Part shown: one piece after another, positions 1-7,482 of the stretch
How positions within the stretch are numbered: position 1 is the first letter of the stretch
How the letters are laid out: the number at the start of each line of letters is the position of its first letter
Source: an uncultured Eubacteriales bacterium
GTDB lineage: Bacteria > Bacillota > Clostridia > Christensenellales > CAG-917
Reading direction: 5' to 3'
DNA length: 7,501 nucleotides
Assembly (NCBI GenBank): GCA_900553825.1
Contig: USEV01000035.1
Coordinates: 1 to 7,501, forward strand
The notes under the pieces: model-generated
Database searches by the model: none
The model's input: only the letters and a program-made list of their open reading frames with translations
What the model was told of the DNA's origin: nothing
Position numbers and translations under genes: made by a program

Positions 1-132
1 CCTAGCCGCCGTGTCCGCTTGATGGCGTTCCCGGCAGCGTTGCTCGCTTGCACGAACCTAGCCGCCGTGTCCGCTTGATGGCGTTCCCGGCGGCGTTGCT
101 CGCTTGCGCGAACCTAACCGCCGTGTCCGCTT
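1..132. repeat. 56-bp tandem repeat, two full units plus a 20-bp partial unit
   Basis: Units run 1-56 and 57-112 and differ at a few positions only (for example A/G at 36 versus 92). The first 20 bases of a third unit follow at 113-132 with one change, after which similarity stops. The period of 56 is not a multiple of three and no start codon or ribosome binding site is present, so the repeat is not coding. Each unit contains TGGCGTTCCCGGC (23-35 and 79-91), which is the reverse complement of the 3' end of the tRNA-Arg gene at 456-532, including its CCA. The window begins exactly at a unit boundary, so the array may continue to the left, or the contig may have broken inside it. Confidence 0.85.
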
Positions 133-248
133 TGAGATGTGCAGATTCGTTTTTGAGGTTCAAACACAATGAGGGGATGTGGATTGCGTTCTTTTAAGTG
201 CGAGAATGAGGGAGCATACTTGCGTATGTGACCGAAATTGGAGACACG
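133..248. other. Non-coding spacer without recognisable gene
   Basis: No reading frame with a ribosome binding site is seen. The only local structure is a short inverted repeat, CATAC at 215-219 and GTATG at 224-228 with a four-base loop. It is too small to call a site. The base composition is more AT-rich than the repeats on its left. Confidence 0.4.
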
Positions 249-273
249 CAAAAAGGGCGCCAGACGCGCCCTT
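249..273 (-). terminator. Rho-independent terminator, minus strand
   Basis: An 8-bp GC-rich stem, AAGGGCGC at 253-260 and GCGCCCTT at 266-273, encloses a five-base loop. Read on the minus strand it is followed by a run of five T (positions 255 to 251 region), the normal layout of an intrinsic terminator. It lies 12 bases downstream, on the minus strand, of the duplicated tRNA 3' end at 286-306. It may therefore be the original terminator of the tRNA gene before the segment 307-455 was interposed. Confidence 0.65.
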
Positions 274-285
274 CATTGCGTTTGA

Positions 286-306
286 TGGCGTTCCCGGCGG
301 GATTCG
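286..306 (-). repeat. Detached copy of the tRNA-Arg 3' end (att-like direct repeat)
   Basis: These 21 bases are identical to 456-476, the last 21 nucleotides of the tRNA-Arg(CCU) gene: part of the T loop, the T-stem 3' strand, the acceptor 3' strand, the discriminator and CCA. Nothing resembling the rest of a tRNA (anticodon arm, D arm) is found next to it in 307-365, so it is not a tRNA gene. An exact repeat of a tRNA 3' end close to the intact gene is the usual trace of site-specific integration by tyrosine recombinases, but no integrase gene is visible here. Similarity to the 56-bp units extends a few bases to the left (TTGA before TGGCG), which links this copy to that repeat family. Confidence 0.6.
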
Positions 307-430
307 TAAGGAGCGCACCTAGCGCGACGGAACAGCGGCAAGGGCACAATCTGTTCTGCGCGCGGGAGTCGCGCAGTTGTGACCGCCGCGTCAGCCACAG
401 GGACAGAAGCCCGCCCAGACGCCAATGGAA
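307..430. other. Non-coding segment between the two tRNA 3'-end copies
   Basis: No gene is supported. A reading frame across this segment on the plus strand runs into the antisense of the tRNA and ends with residues RRDSNPRPSA, a typical product of translating a tRNA gene backwards. CCTAG at 318-322 sits 32 bases after TGGCG at 286, much as CCTAG follows TGGCG by 34 bases in the 56-bp units. This stretch may therefore be a decayed unit of the same repeat. Confidence 0.4.
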
Positions 431-455
431 AACCCGCCTCTTAGGCGGGTTTTTC
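429..455 (-). terminator. Intrinsic terminator of the tRNA-Arg gene
   Basis: A 9-bp perfect stem, AACCCGCCT at 431-439 and AGGCGGGTT at 443-451, has a three-base loop. It starts four bases after the encoded CCA of the tRNA on the minus strand, so it is placed to end that transcript. The T-run on the minus strand is short (TTTT, partly inside the stem). The plus-strand side has five T, so it could work in both directions. Confidence 0.7.
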
Positions 456-532
456 TGGCGTTCCCGGCGGGATTCGAACCCACGACCTTCCGCTTAGGAG
501 GCGGACGCTCTATCCTGCTGAGCTACGGAAAC
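456..532 (-). tRNA. tRNA-Arg, anticodon CCU (reads AGG)
   Basis: The minus strand folds as a full cloverleaf. The acceptor stem GTTTCCG pairs with CGGGAAC (one G-U), the D stem is GCTC with GAGC, the anticodon stem is TCCGC with GCGGA, and the T stem is GTGGG with CCCGC around TTCGAAT. The seven-base anticodon loop is CTCCTAA, so positions 34-36 are CCT, giving tRNA-Arg(CCU) for the AGG codon. The discriminator is G and the CCA end is encoded in the gene. Total length is 77 bases including CCA. A consensus promoter lies upstream at 552-580 and a terminator follows directly at 431-451, so this is a single-gene transcription unit. Its last 21 bases are repeated at 286-306. Confidence 0.96.
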
Positions 533-551
533 ATCTCGTGAACGCTGTTTT

Positions 552-580
552 ATTTTAGGCTCGGCAAGCGCGTTTGTCAA
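552..580 (-). promoter_or_regulatory. Sigma-A promoter of tRNA-Arg
   Basis: On the minus strand TTGACA (580-575) and TAAAAT (557-552) are separated by exactly 17 bases. The -35 box is a perfect match to the consensus and the -10 box has one mismatch. The predicted transcription start near 545 leaves a leader of about 13 bases before the mature tRNA 5' end at 532, which RNase P would remove. Confidence 0.85.
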
Positions 581-654
581 GCGGAAGGAGAGCATTGGCG
601 GCGGCGGGGTGTGACGCGGGCTCCGCATTCATCGACAAACTTTGAAAATGTATC

Positions 655-683
655 TTGCGAAGCATGGAAATATGGGGTATAAT
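655..683 (+). promoter_or_regulatory. Sigma-A promoter of the rubrerythrin gene
   Basis: TTGCGA at 655-660 and a perfect TATAAT at 678-683 are spaced by 17 bases. The start of transcription should fall near 690, giving a leader of only about 18 bases before the ATG at 708. I see no clear PerR-type or other operator palindrome overlapping it, so any oxidative-stress control cannot be read from the sequence. Confidence 0.85.
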
Positions 684-707
684 CGATTCACCAAGGAGGA
701 GAAAAAA

Positions 708-1232
708 ATGGAACTCAAAGGCAGCAAAACCGAAAAGAATCTCATGGACGCGTTCGCGGGCGAGAGCCAGGCACGCAACAAATACACCTACTATGCCAGC
801 AAGGCGAAGAAGGAGGGATACGAGCAGATAGCGGCGATATTCCTCGAGACCGCGGACAACGAGAAAGAGCACGCGAAACTCTGGTTCAAGGAATTTCACG
901 GCATCGGCACCACGACGGAGAACCTCATCGACGCAGCGGCGGGTGAGCACGCGGAGTGGACCGATATGTACAACTGGATGGCGGACGAAGCGGACGCGGA
1001 AGGTTTCCACGCCATAGCGGCGCGTATGCGCGGCGTTGCGGCAATCGAAAAGGAACACGAGGAGAGATACCTCGCGCTTGCCGCCGCACTCAAAGAGGGC
1101 AAGGTCTTCAAGGCGGACGGCATCGTGGCATGGAAGTGCCGCAACTGCGGACACATCCATTTCGGCACGGAAGCCCCCGAGGTGTGCCCCGTGTGCGCAC
1201 ATCCGAGAGCGTACTTCGAAGTGAGAAAGTGA
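708..1232 (+). CDS. rbr: Rubrerythrin (NADH/rubredoxin-linked peroxidase of anaerobes)
   Basis: Rubrerythrin is a cytoplasmic non-haem di-iron protein that reduces hydrogen peroxide to water, protecting anaerobes from oxygen exposure. The 174-residue product has both expected parts. The first is a ferritin-like four-helix domain (about residues 5-130) with di-iron ligand candidates E19, E52, H55, E80, E83, E114 and H117, in the motifs GESQARNKY, EKEHAKLW, GEHAEW and EKEHEERY. The second is a C-terminal rubredoxin-like domain with C144-x2-C147 and C160-x2-C163 for a single FeS4 iron. The length is slightly short of the classical 191 residues but normal for clostridial members. I chose the ATG at 708 because AAGGAGG (693-699) stands 8 bases before it. 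An in-frame ATG at 642 lies upstream of the promoter -10 box and cannot be the start. The gene is monocistronic, with its own promoter and terminators, and shares its codon preferences with the oxidoreductase gene downstream. The identification is close to certain. Confidence 0.97.
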   Translation: MELKGSKTEKNLMDAFAGESQARNKYTYYASKAKKEGYEQIAAIFLETADNEKEHAKLWFKEFHGIGTTTENLIDAAAGEHAEWTDMYNWMADEADAEGFHAIAARMRGVAAIEKEHEERYLALAAALKEGKVFKADGIVAWKCRNCGHIHFGTEAPEVCPVCAHPRAYFEVRK

Positions 1233-1246
1233 ACACCGTTCAGGCG

Positions 1247-1277
1247 AAAAACGCGGGCGACAAGCCCGCGTTTTTTT
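1247..1277 (+). terminator. First terminator after rubrerythrin
   Basis: ACGCGGGC (1251-1258) pairs with GCCCGCGT (1264-1271) around a five-base loop. The pairing is extended by A-T pairs on the flanks, and the right arm runs into seven T in a row (1271-1277). It starts about 15 bases after the rubrerythrin stop codon and is a strong intrinsic terminator. Confidence 0.88.
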
Positions 1278-1279
1278 GT

Positions 1280-1318
1280 GCCCGCAAGCGCTCAAATTTT
1301 GCCGTTTGCGGGCTTTTT
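1280..1318 (+). terminator. Second, back-to-back terminator after rubrerythrin
   Basis: An 11-bp stem (1280-1290 with 1303-1313, one G-U pair) closes a 12-base loop and is followed by five T (1314-1318). It begins three bases after the T-run of the first terminator. Two intrinsic terminators in a row would give tight isolation from whatever lies downstream. Confidence 0.7.
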
Positions 1319-1510
1319 CAACGCGAAATGACAAATTAAAGCGCGCGTTTTGAAATGTTTGCCTGTTTTAACGCCGTCGGATTGTGCCTCGGTGCCTGCC
1401 GCGCGGCAGGGGGGAGTCAAGCGTTTTCCCGCACGGGCGCAAGGGCATGACTCCACGCGGGCGCAAGGGCACAATCCCGCACGGACGCAGATGCACGGCT
1501 CCGCACAATG
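1319..1510. other. Non-coding spacer with a 16-bp palindrome
   Basis: No gene is supported between the rubrerythrin terminators and the oxidoreductase terminator. The perfect palindrome CCTGCCGCGCGGCAGG occupies 1395-1410. The 24-bp tandem repeat listed separately fills 1430-1501. The short frames that cross this region have no ribosome binding site. Function is unknown. Confidence 0.6.
1430..1501. repeat. Degenerate 24-bp tandem repeat, three units
   Basis: Units lie at 1430-1453, 1454-1477 and 1478-1501, and the first bases of a fourth (CGCAC) start at 1502. The first two share the run GGGCGCAAGGGCA; the third is more diverged (GGACGCAGATGCA). The period is a multiple of three, so shadow frames on both strands show an 8-residue periodicity. 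None of them has a start signal, and the repeat sits between terminators, so I treat it as an intergenic minisatellite. Confidence 0.65.
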
Positions 1511-1540
1511 AAAATGCCGCCACGGTTGTGGCGGCATTTC
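1511..1540 (-). terminator. Terminator of the pyruvate:ferredoxin oxidoreductase gene
   Basis: A 12-bp perfect stem (1512-1523 with 1528-1539) has a four-base loop. On the minus strand it ends in TTTT, partly in the stem. It begins about 23 bases past the oxidoreductase stop codon and is correctly oriented to end that transcript. Confidence 0.8.
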
Positions 1541-1562
1541 GATGGAAGTCTTTCGGGTGCGA

Positions 1563-5171
<3,609 letters not shown>

Positions 5172-5200
5172 ATTATACTATTACAACTGTCGTTAGTCAA
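5172..5200 (-). promoter_or_regulatory. Sigma-A promoter of the oxidoreductase gene
   Basis: On the minus strand TTGACT (5200-5195) and a perfect TATAAT (5177-5172) are 17 bases apart, near the optimum for the main sigma factor and suited to a highly expressed central enzyme. Transcription should start near 5165, giving a leader of about 66 bases. I find no Rex-type (TTGTGA-N6-TCACAA) operator overlapping it. Confidence 0.88.
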
Positions 5201-5346
5201 TCAACTTAACGAACATTATGCGCGCATTTGTATGCCGGGCGCGTCGCACGCGGGGGATACGCCGCGCGGGCGGTCCGCCGCGCCTCCGCAAAGGCGCGAC
5301 AAAAACGAAGTTAAAGTGCTGTTTCCCGCATTCTGAACAGGCGTTT
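5201..5346. other. GC-rich spacer, nothing recognised
   Basis: This stretch lies between the oxidoreductase promoter and the terminator of the lipoprotein gene. A frame of 68 codons begins at 5218 on the plus strand, but it has no ribosome binding site and resembles nothing I know. Short GC-rich inverted repeats around 5260-5285 are imperfect and are not followed by T-runs. Confidence 0.4.
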
Positions 5347-5380
5347 TTGAAAAACCGCCCCCGTTTTCGGGAGCGGTTTC
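5347..5380 (-). terminator. Terminator of the lipoprotein gene
   Basis: The stem pairs 5352-5358 with 5373-5379 and 5360-5363 with 5368-5371, with one mismatch (5359/5372) and a TTTT/AAAA loop. On the minus strand the stem ends in five T. It lies about 25 bases after the stop codon of the lipoprotein gene. A small extra hairpin, GTGCG-TT-CGCAC (5385-5396), sits between the stop codon and this terminator. Confidence 0.8.
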
Positions 5381-5404
5381 AATCGTGCGTTCGCACTTCG
5401 GGGT

Positions 5405-6493
5405 CTACGCCAGTCTCGCTTTGAGGGTGATTGTTTCGCCGTTCGCACGGAAGGTGAGCTCTCCCTGCATGTATCCCGTGAACCCGGTCTGGCTGGAGCC
5501 GCCCGTGACGGTTTCGTAGAAAGCGTACTGTGTGGGCTCGTAAAGCCCGCTTCCGTCGTCTTTCAGCATGCCGAGCGCGACGGTGTAGGCATGGCCCGCT
5601 GCGTACTCGATTTCAAGCTCCGCCTTGCCGTCCTCGTCGATGGTGAGAGGCCTGAATGTCTGATTCTGTTTTGCGTCGGTGCCCGTCATGTAGTCTCGAT
5701 CGAAGAATGTCACGCCGAACTGCCTTTCCTCAATGCCGTCAAGCCCGGAGAGGTCGAGGATGACGGTTTCCGTCCACTTTTCGACCTGTATCACGCCGTC
5801 CTGCACGGTTATGCGGACGCAGATGGTGCCCTCCGCGCTGGTGTTGCCGCTCTCGAAGTGCATCTCGATCCATGTCGAGCCCGCGTTCACTGCGGCGGTG
5901 TCGATCATGACATTCGCGCCCACTATGCTGTTCGAGTTCGAGGCGGTTACATTGCGCACGGTTATCGCGCTTGCGGGGATGACGCTCTCGTCGGACACGA
6001 CGATGCTGTTCTTCATGATGTGCATGTAATTGGCGGTGAAGTTGACAAGCAGACTGACCGTGCCGCTGTTCTTTGCGATAACAGAGGGGTTGGAAGCCGC
6101 GTAATGGGCGAAATTGCCGTCCGAGGTGACCTCCTCAAACAGCTTTGCCTCGATGATGATTTCCACGGGGCTTGCGGGCATGACGAAGGAATATTCCCCG
6201 TCGGCGTTGCCTTCGAGCGTGGAGTCGAGCTCGAATGTCGGGCGGAGAATGACCTCTTCTATGAGGCTGTCGTCGGGCGCCGTGAGCGTGACGGTGAAGG
6301 TGACCGTGTCACCCGCCGCGGCTTCCGCGGGCAGCCCGCTCACCGTGTATATATCCGATGTCGGGGGAGCCTGGACGGAATACGCCTTCGGGGCAGTGGA
6401 CTGTGTGGTGGAGTCGTCGCACGCGACGAGTGTCGCCGCGAGCACCGCTACCAGGATGCATATTGTCAACGCTATCAAAAGTCTTTTCTTTAT
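5405..6493 (-). CDS. Predicted surface lipoprotein of unknown function, ATA start
   Basis: I do not recognise a specific function. The 362-residue product has a typical lipoprotein signal peptide: KKR at 2-4, a hydrophobic core at 5-24 and the lipobox LVAC with C25 as the lipidated residue, so it should be anchored on the outer face of the membrane. A Ser/Thr/Pro/Ala-rich linker (26-47) follows. Residues about 49-118 look like an Ig-like or InlB-repeat-type beta domain (GDTVTFTV early, YSFVMPAS at 101-108). The rest (about 121-362) is beta-rich, with no enzyme motif seen. The start is odd. AAGGAGG (6505-6499) is followed five bases later by ATA (6493-6491), the position an ATG would occupy. 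The nearest in-frame ATG (6586) lies upstream of the promoter at 6514-6542 and would bury the signal peptide inside the protein. Either ATA is used as a rare start or one base has changed from ATG. The gene is monocistronic. The lipoprotein call is firm; the role is unknown. Confidence 0.85.
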   Translation of the reverse strand: MKKRLLIALTICILVAVLAATLVACDDSTTQSTAPKAYSVQAPPTSDIYTVSGLPAEAAAGDTVTFTVTLTAPDDSLIEEVILRPTFELDSTLEGNADGEYSFVMPASPVEIIIEAKLFEEVTSDGNFAHYAASNPSVIAKNSGTVSLLVNFTANYMHIMKNSIVVSDESVIPASAITVRNVTASNSNSIVGANVMIDTAAVNAGSTWIEMHFESGNTSAEGTICVRITVQDGVIQVEKWTETVILDLSGLDGIEERQFGVTFFDRDYMTGTDAKQNQTFRPLTIDEDGKAELEIEYAAGHAYTVALGMLKDDGSGLYEPTQYAFYETVTGGSSQTGFTGYMQGELTFRANGETITLKARLA

Positions 6494-6498
6494 GATTG

Positions 6499-6505
6499 CC
6501 TCCTT
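6499..6505 (-). promoter_or_regulatory. Ribosome binding site that decides the ATA start
   Basis: A perfect AAGGAGG on the minus strand lies at 6505-6499, with five bases to ATA at 6493-6491. That is the same spacing as GGAGG to ATG in the oxidoreductase gene. The only other candidates nearby are ATC (two bases after the site, too close) and TTG at 6478 (20 bases away, too far, and it would remove the positive charges of the signal peptide). Confidence 0.75.
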
Positions 6506-6513
6506 GTGAACAA

Positions 6514-6542
6514 ATTTTACCGCGACAGATGTCGTCTTGCAA
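6514..6542 (-). promoter_or_regulatory. Sigma-A promoter of the lipoprotein gene
   Basis: On the minus strand TTGCAA (6542-6537) and TAAAAT (6519-6514) are 17 bases apart. The predicted transcription start near 6507 sits just before the AAGGAGG site, so the leader is about 14 bases long. That is similar to the short leader of the rubrerythrin gene and rules out any start codon upstream of 6507. Confidence 0.75.
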
Positions 6543-6654
6543 TATCTTTTCGAGCATCGGCTTCGTTCGGAACGGGCGACGGACAAATCTCCGCCGCCCG
6601 CGAGATGTAATCCTCGCTTGCCGCCCGCAATCGCTTTTCAATTCCGCGCGGGTG

Positions 6655-6663
6655 TGATATAAT
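6655..6663 (+). promoter_or_regulatory. Extended -10 promoter directly in front of the ecfA-like start
   Basis: TG-A-TATAAT occupies 6655-6663, a perfect extended -10 element. The best -35 candidate, TTTTCA at 6635-6640 with 17 bases between, matches only four of six positions. Transcription should start at about 6670, while the ATG is at 6673 and no ribosome binding site is present between 6664 and 6672. The transcript would be essentially leaderless. Confidence 0.6.
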
Positions 6664-6672
6664 CACTCCGTT

Positions 6673-6819
6673 ATGCCCATTATAGTGCTCGACAATGTCA
6701 GTTACGCCTACCGCGTGGGCGAGGGGCGGGCGGTCCGCGCCCTCCGCAATGTGTCCTTTTCCGTGGAAAAGGGCGAGTTTGTCGCGCTCGCCGGCATGAA
6801 CGGCAGCGGCAAAAGCACG
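6673..6819 (+). CDS. ecfA: 5' fragment of an ecfA-like ABC ATPase gene
   Basis: These 49 codons belong with the left part of the window by codon choice: Leu is only CTC, and TTA, CTA and TCA are absent. EcfA subunits power the import of vitamins and transition metals by ECF transporters, with a second ATPase, a transmembrane T subunit and a substrate-binding S subunit. Only the beta-strand region with the A-loop tyrosines (Y11, Y13) and the Walker A motif are present. The true continuation, which should contain the Q-loop, the LSGGQ signature and Walker B, is not in this window. EcfA1 and EcfA2 cannot be told apart from the fragment, and another closely related ABC ATPase remains possible. 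Confidence 0.6.
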
Positions 6820-7386
6820 CAGCTGGAGCTGATCGCAGAGTACCTGAGGCAGAACGGACGAGAAGTTGTCTGCACCCGTGAACCGGGAGGCAGCGAAGCT
6901 GCTGAACGCCTGCGTCAGCTGGTGCTTGACCCGCAGCTGGCCATAGACGCGCGTACAGAAACTTTGCTGTATCTGGCAGCACGTGCTGATCATTTAGATA
7001 AGGTCGTGCGTCCGGCGTTAGCGTCCGGAAAAATCGTGCTTTGTGACCGTTTCAGCGATTCGACACTGGTTTACCAGGGCTTTGTTCGCGGTCTGCCGCT
7101 GCAGGAGCTGCTGCAGCTGAACACTTTTGCAACAGGCGGGCTGGAACCAGATTTGACGCTGCTGCTGGACGGAGATCCTCTGCTGCTTGCAGGCCGCAGG
7201 TCGCAGCGCGGTGTGACCGACCGTTTTGAAAACGAAGGACTTGCTTTTCAGCTCAAGGTAAGGCAGGGATTTGTCGAACTCAGTAAGGCCTATCCACAGC
7301 GGATCAGGGTCATTGATGCTTTGCAGGAACAGGAAAGCGTACGCGGCTGTCTGATCAGCGAGTTGGAGGCTTTACTTAAAGAGTAA
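6673..7386 (+). CDS. tmk: Hybrid reading frame: ECF-type ABC ATPase N-terminus joined to thymidylate kinase (probable chimera)
   Basis: The 237-residue product changes family partway. Residues 1-49 match the start of an energy-coupling-factor ABC ATPase (EcfA type): LDNVSYAY, then VSFSVEKGEFVALAGMNGSGKST ending at Walker A (first 20 residues: VSFSVEKGEFVALAGMNGSG). From the same GSGKST (44-49, K47) onward the sequence is thymidylate kinase, which phosphorylates dTMP to dTDP. It has TREPGG (68-73), the DR motif (125-126) within RFSDSTLVYQG, the LID segment GRRSQRGVTDRF (174-185) and a normal C-terminus. The ABC part lacks Q-loop, signature, Walker B and H-loop. The Tmk part lacks only its first dozen or so residues. 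Codon use shifts at the switch: Leu is CTC before it, but CTG, TTA, TTG and CTT after it, and Arg CGT replaces CGC/CGG. Because the frame is followed by holB and ends at a sequencing adapter, I read it as two different genes from two genomes joined at the P-loop. A true fusion is possible but unlikely, and an ATPase built this way would carry a non-family N-terminus. Confidence 0.85.
   Translation: MPIIVLDNVSYAYRVGEGRAVRALRNVSFSVEKGEFVALAGMNGSGKSTQLELIAEYLRQNGREVVCTREPGGSEAAERLRQLVLDPQLAIDARTETLLYLAARADHLDKVVRPALASGKIVLCDRFSDSTLVYQGFVRGLPLQELLQLNTFATGGLEPDLTLLLDGDPLLLAGRRSQRGVTDRFENEGLAFQLKVRQGFVELSKAYPQRIRVIDALQEQESVRGCLISELEALLKE
6802..6819. other. Chimera junction within the shared Walker A coding sequence
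   Basis: Codons 44-49 (Gly-Ser-Gly-Lys-Ser-Thr) are common to EcfA-type ATPases and thymidylate kinases. Family assignment and codon preference both change across these 18 bases, so the join cannot be placed more finely from sequence alone. Confidence 0.75.
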
Positions 7387-7397
7387 GCGAGGAAAGG

Positions 7398-7482
7398 ATG
7401 CCTATGTGGGACGATATTCTGGGACATGAACAGAATAAGGAATTTTTAGCCAGGCTGCTGCAGCCGGGTAACAGGCCGCATG
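7398..7482 (+). CDS. holB: DNA polymerase III subunit delta', N-terminal fragment
   Basis: The delta' subunit is part of the clamp loader that places the sliding clamp on DNA during replication. Only about 28 residues are present: MPMWDDILGHEQNKEFLARL, then LQPGNRPH. The pattern of a short W-x-x-I/L-x-G-H/Q start followed by a helix and a pre-Walker A RPHA segment is typical of HolB. The start is either 7398 or, more in line with family members beginning MWDDI, 7404. AGGAAAGG at 7390-7397 could serve the latter. The gene begins 11 bases after the tmk stop codon, the usual tmk-holB operon arrangement, and contains a TTA codon like the Tmk part. The frame is cut off by the adapter; residues read from 7483 on are artefact. 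Confidence 0.75.

Noticed and set aside
1..132. CRISPR array
   Set aside because: The 56-bp units are contiguous near-identical tandem copies without distinct spacers, and no cas gene is present.
215..228. Inverted repeat CATAC/GTATG as a recombination or regulatory site
   Set aside because: Five-base arms with no adjacent gene or T-run give no support for a function.
286..365. Second tRNA gene
   Set aside because: Only the last 21 bases of a tRNA are present; no anticodon or D arm can be folded from 307-365.
228..497. Plus-strand frame of 89 codons ending RRDSNPRPSA
   Set aside because: Its end is the tRNA-Arg gene translated in reverse, a well-known type of false gene. There is no ribosome binding site.
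642..707. N-terminal extension of rubrerythrin from the ATG at 642
   Set aside because: The promoter -10 box at 678-683 and the ribosome binding site at 693-699 lie inside it, so it cannot be transcribed from this promoter. The family begins at the 708 start.
555..1334. Minus-strand frame of 259 codons opposite rubrerythrin
   Set aside because: It is antisense of a gene identified with near certainty and crosses its terminators and promoter.
6564..6574. Inverted repeat CGTTC-G-GAACG as an operator between the divergent genes
   Set aside because: The arms are only five bases long and lie away from both promoters. Such repeats are expected by chance in a GC-rich spacer.
5591..6610. Plus-strand open frame of 339 codons opposite the lipoprotein gene
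   Set aside because: It is also codon-aligned antisense, without start signals, and runs through the promoter region of the lipoprotein gene.
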